A stretch of DNA of 64,000 nucleotides, taken from positions 100,529 to 164,528 of the forward strand of contig JBAZJT010000004.1 of assembly GCA_041651175.1 (NCBI GenBank), written 5' to 3'. The translations under genes were made by a program, and so were the position numbers. Shown in pieces: positions 24,966-31,700 of the stretch (position 1 is its first letter; every line of letters begins with the position of its first letter). A model generated the notes under the pieces. The model ran no database searches and was not told the origin of the DNA. It saw only the letters and a list, made by a program, of their open reading frames with translations. The stretch comes from Elusimicrobiales bacterium. GTDB lineage: Bacteria; Elusimicrobiota; Elusimicrobia; Elusimicrobiales; Elusimicrobiaceae.

Positions 24966-26675
24966 TCAGTCCGTATAATCCCGCAGCAGCTTGCTGCGCG
25001 AGGGATGGCGCAGCTTCCTGACGGCCTTGGCTTCAATCTGGCGGACACGCTCGCGCGTAACTTTGAATATGCGGCCCACTTCCTCCAACGTGCGCGGATA
25101 CCCCGTGCCGATGCCGAAGCGCAGCTTGATAATCTCGCCCTCCCGCTCCGAAAGGGTTGCCAGGACGTTGTTGACCTCCTGCTGGCGCAGGAAATCCACC
25201 GCGGAGGAGGCGGGGCCGGGGCCGCTTTTATCCTCTATGAAATCCTCCAGGTGGGAATCCTCGTCCTCGCCGATGGGGGTGGCAAGCGATATGGGGTCCT
25301 GCATGATTTTGAGGACGTTTTTGACCTTTTCAACCGAGATATGCAGATGCTTTGAATACTCGTCCAGCGCGGGGTCGCGCCCATGCTCCTGGCGGTAGCG
25401 GTTGGTCACCTTGGTGAGCTTGGAGACAAGTTCCTTCATATGCACCGGGATTCTGATGGTGTTGGCCTGGTCGGCTATGGCGCGGTTAATGGACTGCCGT
25501 ATCCACCAGGTGGCGTAGGTGGAGAATTTGAAGCCGCGCTTGTATTCAAATTTCTCCACCGCCTTCATCAGCCCCAGCCCGCCTTCCTGTATGAGGTCGG
25601 ACAACTCCAGGTTGGAGTTCACATGCTTTTTGGCGATGGAAACCACAAGCCGCAAATTCGCCTTTATGAGCTTGAGCTTGTCTATCAGAATCATGTCTTC
25701 CAGGAACACTATGCGCTCGTTGAGCGACATGAATTCTTCCAGCGAGATGGGCAGCATATTGGTTGTCCGGCGCAGCCGGTCCCGCACGGCGGTCATGTTT
25801 TCCAGCGCGGCCTCCACGGCGTTTAGGCCGAAGCCCGTCCGGTCCTTGAACTGCGAGGGGGAGAGCTTGCCGCGCTTGGCCTGCTCGCAGGCTTTTTGTA
25901 TGTTGTCGTATTTGCCGAAGCGCTTTTCGTAACGCTCCAGCTCGAAGCGGCATTCGGTGACTTTGCCGGCTATGCTTTTGATTTTGTTGGTCAGCCGCTT
26001 GATTTTGTCCTGATTCAGATTCAGCGCTATTATCTGCTCCACCACCGCCTTGCGCCGCTTGTCCAGCTCGTGCTCCAGCTTGCGCCTTTTGACCTCCGGC
26101 ATTGAGGCTGCGCGCAATTGCGCCATTATGGCGGTGATTATCTTCTCGTTTTTGGAGATGAATTTGGCTGTCTGCTTGAGCTTGCGGCGCATGGCGGAAA
26201 GCTCCTGTATGGACTTTCTGCCGCGGGGCATAAGCTCCTTGGGCGTCATCTCGTTCTGCTCCACCAGGTCTTCCCAGGAGCAGATTTCGCGCATGGTGAT
26301 GGGGGATTCAAGCACCAGCTGGCGCAGCTCCCGCTCGCGCTCCCGGATATTGCGGGCGAGGGTGATTTCCTCGTCCCGGGTCAGCAGCGGGACCTTGCCC
26401 ATCTCGGAGAGGTACATTCTTATGGAATTGGAAATATCGGGGTTGGAGACCCATTCCTCGGTATAAGCCTCTTTCTCGGCCATGGAGACGGCCTTGTAAT
26501 TCTTGCGGTCCACAACCTTGATGCCCAGGTCGTCGAGGGTGGTCATCAGGCTGTCCATCTCCTCGCCGCTCATGGTGGCAGACATCAGCGAGCGGTTTAT
26601 ATCCTCCAGCGTCAGGTAGCCATGCTCCTTGCCGACCTCTATCAAATCGCGCAAAGCCTTGTTGTATTGGGCCAT
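24966..26675 (-). CDS. rpoD: Primary RNA polymerase sigma factor RpoD (sigma70)
   Basis: 569 residues with all sigma70 regions. Region 1.1-like N-terminus (VGKEHGYLTLEDINRSLMS); region 1.2 with RMYLSEMGKVPLLTRDEE; a long charged non-conserved insert (about 110-320); region 2 with ANLRLVVSIAKKHVNSNLEL, then KFSTYATWWIRQSINRAIAD for -10 recognition and melting; region 3; and region 4 ending RFGIGTGYPRTLEEVGRIF, then RERVRQIEAKAVRKLRHP, the -35 reading helix. It is the housekeeping sigma factor. It follows dnaG by nine bases. Confidence 0.98.
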   Translation of the reverse strand: MAQYNKALRDLIEVGKEHGYLTLEDINRSLMSATMSGEEMDSLMTTLDDLGIKVVDRKNYKAVSMAEKEAYTEEWVSNPDISNSIRMYLSEMGKVPLLTRDEEITLARNIRERERELRQLVLESPITMREICSWEDLVEQNEMTPKELMPRGRKSIQELSAMRRKLKQTAKFISKNEKIITAIMAQLRAASMPEVKRRKLEHELDKRRKAVVEQIIALNLNQDKIKRLTNKIKSIAGKVTECRFELERYEKRFGKYDNIQKACEQAKRGKLSPSQFKDRTGFGLNAVEAALENMTAVRDRLRRTTNMLPISLEEFMSLNERIVFLEDMILIDKLKLIKANLRLVVSIAKKHVNSNLELSDLIQEGGLGLMKAVEKFEYKRGFKFSTYATWWIRQSINRAIADQANTIRIPVHMKELVSKLTKVTNRYRQEHGRDPALDEYSKHLHISVEKVKNVLKIMQDPISLATPIGEDEDSHLEDFIEDKSGPGPASSAVDFLRQQEVNNVLATLSEREGEIIKLRFGIGTGYPRTLEEVGRIFKVTRERVRQIEAKAVRKLRHPSRSKLLRDYTD

Positions 26676-26684
26676 GATATTCTC

Positions 26685-28481
26685 CTATGGGTTGCGTCCC
26701 GATTTAAGCGACACGGCTATCTCGCACTGTTCCTTCAAAAGCGCCGCCGTATCCTGCCCGGCGGCGGAAACCCGCTTTATTTCCCCTTTAAGCTCCGCAA
26801 ATCTGCGCGCCAGATACTGCCGCCGCACGCGGACGACGCAGGTTTCAATGTCGCGCGCGCCGTCAAAATCCGCGGGCAGCGGCTGCGCCGCCAGCCTGGT
26901 TACCAGAGCCGCTTCTTCCGGCTGGGACTGCCGCGCCAACGTGGCCGCCAGGCAATCCGCCGCCGCGCCGGAGCGGGCCAGCTTCATCACCTCGCGCAGC
27001 AGGCCGAAGGCGCGCGGGCTGGAAAACTCTTCCGGCGACAATTCCGCCGCCGCCATGCAGCATTGCGGCGCGTGAAGCGAAAATCTGACAAGGTCGCGCT
27101 CCTCCACCGGCATTTCCGGCTCGGGCACGGGCGCGGTTTCCGGCGCGTGGCGGCGCGGCGCGCGCGGGGAGGCCTCGGCCTGTTTTCTGGCCAGAATGCC
27201 GGTCAACGCTTTTTCTATGTCCAGGCTGGGCAGCGAAAGCATGTCGGAAACCGCTTTTGTCCACTCCACCCGCACCAGCTTGTCGGGATGGCGGGAGACA
27301 GTCTCCATCAGCGCGTCGGCGGCGCGGGTCTTGTCCTGCGCGGCAAGCGCGCGCAGCGGCCCGCCGGACTCCTCGCGCAGCAGCCGCGCGTGGAAAGCCA
27401 GCGCATCCTCGGCCCCTTCCAGCGCGGCGTCAAAGGCCGCCCTGCCGTGCTTGAGCAGATATTCGTCCGGGTCCAGCCCGCCGTCCAGCGAGGCCGCCTT
27501 CACAAACATCCCCGCCGAAACCAGCGTGTTCGCCGCCTTAAGCGCGGCTTTTTTTCCGGCGGCGTCGGGGTCAAAAAGCAAAAGCGCGCCGTCGCAATAG
27601 CGTTTCAGCAGCCGGGCATGCTCCTCGCCCAGTGCCGTGCCCAGCGGCGCCACCGCATTCTCCTGCCCGAACTGGTGGCAGGCGATGACGTCCATATACC
27701 CCTCCAGCACCAGCGCGCAGCCGGCCTTGCGTATATGCGGCCCGGCCTTGTCTATCGCAAAAAGCGTTTTGCTCTTGGAAAAAAGCGGAGTGTCGGGCGA
27801 GTTGAGATATTTAGGCTCGCCCTGGCCCAGTATTCTGCCGCCGAAACCCGTCATCTCGCCCCGGTGGTTCTTGATGGGGAAAAGAACGCGGCCCCGGAAA
27901 TAATCCCAGCAGCGGCCCTCCCCCCTGCCCATAAGCCCGGCGCGGAACAGGATATCGTCCGCATGCCCGGCCTTGCGCGCGGCTTTTATGAAAGCGTCCG
28001 ATTCCGCCGGCGCCCAGCCCAGCTCGAAAGCCGAGATGAAAGCCGGCTGTATCCCGCGCTTGTGAAGATATTCCAGCGCGGCCCGGCCCGGCGGCCCCGC
28101 CAACTCCTTGTGATAAAATGATTTGGCGAAATCCAGCGCGCGGCGCATGTCCAGCCGTTCCTTTTCCCCGCCGGAGAGCGAGCCGGAAGCCCGCCACTCC
28201 AGCCCGGCGCGGCCGGCCAGCTTTTCGCCGGCTTCGGGGAAGGTGAGACCTTCTATTTTCATCAGGAAACCGAAAATATCCCCGCCCGCCTGGCAGCCGA
28301 AGCAGTAAAACAGCCCCTTCTCCTGGTTGACGGTGAAGGAGGGGGTTTTTTCGTCGTGAAAAGGGCAGCAGGCCTTCCATGTCCGCCCCGCTTTTTTAAG
28401 CGAAGGGACATACTCGCGCACGAGTTCCACTAGATCAACCCGTTCGCGTATGGAATCCAAGCTGGCGCCCGAATCTCGCAT
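26685..28481 (-). CDS. dnaG: DNA primase DnaG
   Basis: 598 residues. The N-terminal CHC2 zinc finger has Cys39, His42, Cys60 and Cys63 (ACCPFHDEKTPSF, LFYCFGCQAGGD). The Toprim catalytic domain has the Glu in ALVLEGYMDVIACHQFG and the DxD in LLLFDPDAAGKKAAL. A C-terminal helical domain presumably binds DnaB helicase. It makes RNA primers at the replication fork. The ATG at 28481 has no Shine-Dalgarno site at normal distance; a GGAGG-containing 15-bp palindrome lies about 16 bases upstream. rpsU upstream and rpoD downstream reproduce the classical macromolecular-synthesis operon. Confidence 0.98.
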   Translation of the reverse strand: MRDSGASLDSIRERVDLVELVREYVPSLKKAGRTWKACCPFHDEKTPSFTVNQEKGLFYCFGCQAGGDIFGFLMKIEGLTFPEAGEKLAGRAGLEWRASGSLSGGEKERLDMRRALDFAKSFYHKELAGPPGRAALEYLHKRGIQPAFISAFELGWAPAESDAFIKAARKAGHADDILFRAGLMGRGEGRCWDYFRGRVLFPIKNHRGEMTGFGGRILGQGEPKYLNSPDTPLFSKSKTLFAIDKAGPHIRKAGCALVLEGYMDVIACHQFGQENAVAPLGTALGEEHARLLKRYCDGALLLFDPDAAGKKAALKAANTLVSAGMFVKAASLDGGLDPDEYLLKHGRAAFDAALEGAEDALAFHARLLREESGGPLRALAAQDKTRAADALMETVSRHPDKLVRVEWTKAVSDMLSLPSLDIEKALTGILARKQAEASPRAPRRHAPETAPVPEPEMPVEERDLVRFSLHAPQCCMAAAELSPEEFSSPRAFGLLREVMKLARSGAAADCLAATLARQSQPEEAALVTRLAAQPLPADFDGARDIETCVVRVRRQYLARRFAELKGEIKRVSAAGQDTAALLKEQCEIAVSLKSGRNP

Positions 28482-28497
28482 GGTATAAATGATAGCC

Positions 28498-28530
28498 GTA
28501 ACTCCTCCCCCCTGCGGGGGGAGGAGTTAC
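28498..28530. promoter_or_regulatory. Perfect 15-bp hairpin between rpsU and dnaG
   Basis: GTAACTCCTCCCCCC (28498-28512), a TGC loop, and its exact complement (28516-28530). On the transcript one arm is an anti-Shine-Dalgarno-like CUCCUCCCCCC and the other GGGGGGAGGAG. There is no U-tract, so it is not a classical terminator; a processing site, attenuator or translational control of dnaG is more likely. Confidence 0.7.
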
Positions 28531-28549
28531 GAATTGGCGATAACCCGTA

Positions 28550-28753
28550 TCAGGAATGCCGGCGTCTTGACCGGCGCATTTTGCGCTGCGCTTCCTGCGA
28601 TTTCAGCTTGCGCTTCACGCTGGGGCTCTGGTAAAACTCCCGGCGCTTGATTTCCCGCAGAATGCCGTTGCGCTCGCACTCGCGCTTGAAACGTTTTACT
28701 GCCTCTTCAAGCGGCTCTCCTTCGCGCACTTTCACGAAAACCATGTCTATCAC
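28550..28753 (-). CDS. rpsU: Small ribosomal subunit protein bS21
   Basis: 67 residues: FVKVREGEPLEEAVKRFKR, then ECERNGILREIKRREFYQSP and a basic Arg-rich C-terminus. Complete bS21 length. It binds the 30S platform near the 3' end of 16S rRNA, close to the anti-Shine-Dalgarno region. Upstream of the ATG there is AGGCAGGTGA as a probable ribosome binding site. Its position before dnaG and rpoD is the classical arrangement. No clear promoter is seen in the 63-base gap after hinT. Confidence 0.97.
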   Translation of the reverse strand: MIDMVFVKVREGEPLEEAVKRFKRECERNGILREIKRREFYQSPSVKRKLKSQEAQRKMRRSRRRHS

Positions 28754-28816
28754 CTGCCTTGTCCGTAGAAATAAATTGACGCTGCCTTTCCCCGCCGCCG
28801 GGGTTGCGGCGGCCCG

Positions 28817-29158
28817 CTATCCGGGCGGCCAGTTCATGCGCCGCCCGCCGAGCAAATGGTAATGCAAATGGTCCACCGACTGGCCCGCGCTCCTGCCGTT
28901 GTTTGTCACCAGCCGGAATCCCCTGTCCAGCTTCAACTCTTTGGCCAGTTTTGCGGCGGCAAGCTGTATTTCGCCAAGCAGCGCGGCGTCCGCCTCCCCG
29001 CATTCGGCAAGTGAGGCGATATGCTTTCTGGGAATTAAAAGCACATGCTCCGGCGCCTGGGGGTTGAGGTCGCGGAACGCCATCACGCGCTCCGTCTCCA
29101 ATACCAGCCGGGCGGGAACCTCGCCGGAGGCTATCTTGCAGAATATACAGCCTGACAT
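28817..29158 (-). CDS. hinT: HIT-family nucleotide hydrolase (HinT-like)
   Basis: 113 residues. It starts SGCIFCKIASGEVPARLV with the Cys pair typical of bacterial HinT, has LNPQAPEHVLLIPRKHIASL, and ends with the histidine triad in VDHLHYHLLGGR. HinT hydrolyses purine phosphoramidates such as AMP-lysine. It heads the hinT-rpsU-dnaG-rpoD-hpt-ftsH operon. A TTGCCT-N17-TAAAAT promoter lies six bases upstream of the ATG and no Shine-Dalgarno site is seen, so the transcript is probably leaderless. The symbol is a family-level assignment. Confidence 0.95.
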   Translation of the reverse strand: MSGCIFCKIASGEVPARLVLETERVMAFRDLNPQAPEHVLLIPRKHIASLAECGEADAALLGEIQLAAAKLAKELKLDRGFRLVTNNGRSAGQSVDHLHYHLLGGRRMNWPPG

Positions 29159-29164
29159 ACTGCT

Positions 29165-29193
29165 ATTTTATCTTTTTGCCGCAATGGAGGCAA
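29165..29193 (-). promoter_or_regulatory. Promoter of the hinT operon, leaderless spacing
   Basis: On the minus strand TTGCCT (29188-29193), a 17-bp spacer and TAAAAT (29165-29170), then six bases and the hinT ATG. The predicted start site coincides with the start codon. Confidence 0.6.
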
Positions 29194-29213
29194 TGACAAC
29201 ATCAGCCACGGCA

Positions 29214-31697
29214 TCAGGGTTTGTCCGGATTTTGGGAACCCGGGGAATTGCCCGCATCAGCCGGCTTGCCGCCTGCGCCGATAATATCGCCCGCTTCGCC
29301 CGGAGGGCGGCCATCGCCTTCCGGCAATTCGCCGGAACTGCTGTAATTGGAGGGTATGACTCCGCCCGAATACTCCCCGTCATAAGCGGAAGACACCACG
29401 TCGTCCCTGGTCCCGCCGCCCCTGATGCCGACCGATGGCAGGCCGCTGGACTTATTGATGGCTATGGCCGTGAACGCAGCCGTGACTCCCGCGGCGCCAA
29501 GCCCCGCGGTGAAAAACGCTATCAGCGAGCCGGCAAGGCCGGTTGCCGCGCTGGCGCTGAAACCAAGCGGCAGATAAACCCCGCTGCTGTCCACCAGTCC
29601 GGATGACAAAAGCAGCGCCCCCCCCGCCGCAAGCGCTCCGCCCAGCAGCGCCGCCCCAAGCCCCATCACCGCCACCGAAGCCACCACCAAAGCCACGCCC
29701 AGAATGACAGACAACAGGCACAGAATGACGCTGCACGGGTCTATATGCATTCTGGCATACTGGTTGCAGTCAACCTGCTGGTTATAGCTCTGGCAGGCGG
29801 AGGCCATAAGCCTGCCGTTGGTATTGAGCTTGATGCACAGCAGCACAAGGGCATACACCCGCTGATTCCATCTTTCCACCGCGCCATGGTCGCAGCAGCG
29901 CGGCGGGGAGCCCATGGTGGTGGCTATGCGCTCCATAAGCAGGCCGTCGGAACTCCAGGCCTTTCCGTAAGCCGTCTGGGCGCTGATGCACTTGAATTCC
30001 GCATCCTCAAGCTGGCGGGCGCCGCTTATCATGGTGGTTACGGCCCTGTTGGACACCGAGGGCAGCATCTGCTGGTAGGAAACGCTGAGCAGCCCGCTGT
30101 TTACGGTGTTGCCGTCATAAGGCGCGCCGCTGAAAGAAGCCTTCGTCTCGTAGGCTATGTTGCCAAACGCCACGGAAGCCATGCTGAACGCGGATGACAG
30201 CTGCCTTACCGCCTCTTTGGTTTTGTATAGCGCATACTGGCTGCCCATGTGCATGGCGACGCTTACCTTGTCCCACGCAAAGCTTGAAATTTTTCCCGTC
30301 TTCACGTCGGAATAGGAGGCGGACGGCTCGCCGGGCAGTTTGCTCGCCTTGCTGGAAAACGCGCCCTCCACCATATCCATACCCGCAAGCACAGAGACCG
30401 AATCCTTCCCGGTTCCCGGATAACGTCCGAGATAGGGGCGGTTGGACATTCCCGCTATCATTCCCCCGCCCCGCTGCCCGGACAGCATATCCGCCACAGA
30501 CACGCCGTCGGCGCCGTTGCCGCTTTTGCGTTCTTGCGGGGTTACGGCTCCACGTATCGTCCCGGGCGGCAGCATTCCCACCTCTATAGCTGTGGCGCCG
30601 CCGGTTACAAGATCCACCGAGGAGATTGCATCCGCCAGCGCGCCGCCCCTAAGCGGACGGCCGCCGGACAGCCCGCGTCCGTACATACGCGCCTGGGCGG
30701 ACAAATCCATCACCTCCCCCTGCGCCGCAGCCTGCGCCGTGCCGGAAACCCCTGCAACAGAGCCGTGTATCCTGACCGCCAGGTCCGCGCCCGCTCCGCC
30801 GGAATTGGAAACATACGCGAAAGTGTCAGCTTCCCCGCCGGACAGCCCCGCGCCCGCGACTCCCTTCACCGCCGCTCCGCGCCGCGCGGCGGATTTCGCC
30901 GCGGCGCGGCCCTGCCCGGACGCGAACTCGTCCGCCCCGTCCCCATAAAAATCACCGCCGTCTCCGGACGCGCCCCCCCGCCCTCCGGCGCGGCTGCCGG
31001 ACAAATCCGAGCCCGCAGCCGCAGACAGCGCGGCAGGCGCGGCCAGTCCCGCGCCGGCGGTCAAGGTTCCGGCCCTGGCCGCCATAATGCCGGCGCTTTT
31101 CATGGCTGCCAGCACGGCGCCGGTTCTGGCATAAGCGTCCGTTCCGGAGTCCAGAGGCAGGGCGGAAACCGCGTCCGCTCCGCCGTAGCCGGCAGCCCCG
31201 CGCTCCGCTCCGCCCGCACGGGAGCGGCCGCCCGCTCCCGCGCCGGAAAAGGGCTTGCGCCGGAAAGCAAAGCGCGAACCGCCGCTTCCGAAACCGTCCT
31301 CGCCTGATTCATCGGACAGAGAGTAGCGCGCCTCCTCCCCTTGTCCGGCATCCGCGGCGCGCGCCATCGCGCGGGAGGTTCCGCCTTCCGCAACGGCATT
31401 CCTGCCGGCGCCGTAAGACACGCCCAGAAATTCCCTGAACCTGAACAGATAGCCGGCAAACTGGCCGCCCCAGAGCATGGATTTGCTGCCGAAGAGGCCC
31501 TCTTCCGTCTGCGTCATGAATCTGCTCATCATCGGAACTTTGACAAGCACGGTTTCCGGCAGGACGACCATGGCGGAAATAACAAGCAGCACCAGCACGA
31601 GCAACGCCATGAAAGCATTGCGCCTGTTGCCTATCAGCAGCAGAAAAAGGCCCATCAGGCTCATTTTCCGCTTGCGTCTGAGTCTTAGCTCCGCCAT
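29214..31697 (-). CDS. Large low-complexity membrane protein, cluster gene 5 (unknown)
   Basis: 827 residues. A basic N-terminus (MAELRLRRKRK) and one or two transmembrane helices (LMGLFLLLIGNRR; NAFMALLVLVLLVISAMVVL) precede about 400 residues of Gly/Ala/Ser-rich low complexity. An ordered segment with conserved-looking Cys follows (SPPRCCDHGAVERWNQRV, SACQSYNQQVDCNQYAR, DPCSVILC). Then come three hydrophobic helices (LLSVILGVALVVASVAVMG and following) and a Gly/Pro-rich tail. It is the last of five adjacent proteins with related architecture. I recognise no domain; it is the only one of the five with several C-terminal membrane helices, so it could be the membrane base of an assembly. Confidence 0.82.
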   Translation of the reverse strand: MAELRLRRKRKMSLMGLFLLLIGNRRNAFMALLVLVLLVISAMVVLPETVLVKVPMMSRFMTQTEEGLFGSKSMLWGGQFAGYLFRFREFLGVSYGAGRNAVAEGGTSRAMARAADAGQGEEARYSLSDESGEDGFGSGGSRFAFRRKPFSGAGAGGRSRAGGAERGAAGYGGADAVSALPLDSGTDAYARTGAVLAAMKSAGIMAARAGTLTAGAGLAAPAALSAAAGSDLSGSRAGGRGGASGDGGDFYGDGADEFASGQGRAAAKSAARRGAAVKGVAGAGLSGGEADTFAYVSNSGGAGADLAVRIHGSVAGVSGTAQAAAQGEVMDLSAQARMYGRGLSGGRPLRGGALADAISSVDLVTGGATAIEVGMLPPGTIRGAVTPQERKSGNGADGVSVADMLSGQRGGGMIAGMSNRPYLGRYPGTGKDSVSVLAGMDMVEGAFSSKASKLPGEPSASYSDVKTGKISSFAWDKVSVAMHMGSQYALYKTKEAVRQLSSAFSMASVAFGNIAYETKASFSGAPYDGNTVNSGLLSVSYQQMLPSVSNRAVTTMISGARQLEDAEFKCISAQTAYGKAWSSDGLLMERIATTMGSPPRCCDHGAVERWNQRVYALVLLCIKLNTNGRLMASACQSYNQQVDCNQYARMHIDPCSVILCLLSVILGVALVVASVAVMGLGAALLGGALAAGGALLLSSGLVDSSGVYLPLGFSASAATGLAGSLIAFFTAGLGAAGVTAAFTAIAINKSSGLPSVGIRGGGTRDDVVSSAYDGEYSGGVIPSNYSSSGELPEGDGRPPGEAGDIIGAGGKPADAGNSPGSQNPDKP

Positions 31698-31700
31698 AGC

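Noticed and set aside
29168..29383. Minus-strand 71-codon frame between hinT and the low-complexity cluster
   Set aside because: It overlaps the end of the 29214-31697 gene and the hinT promoter, and has no recognisable motif or ribosome binding site.
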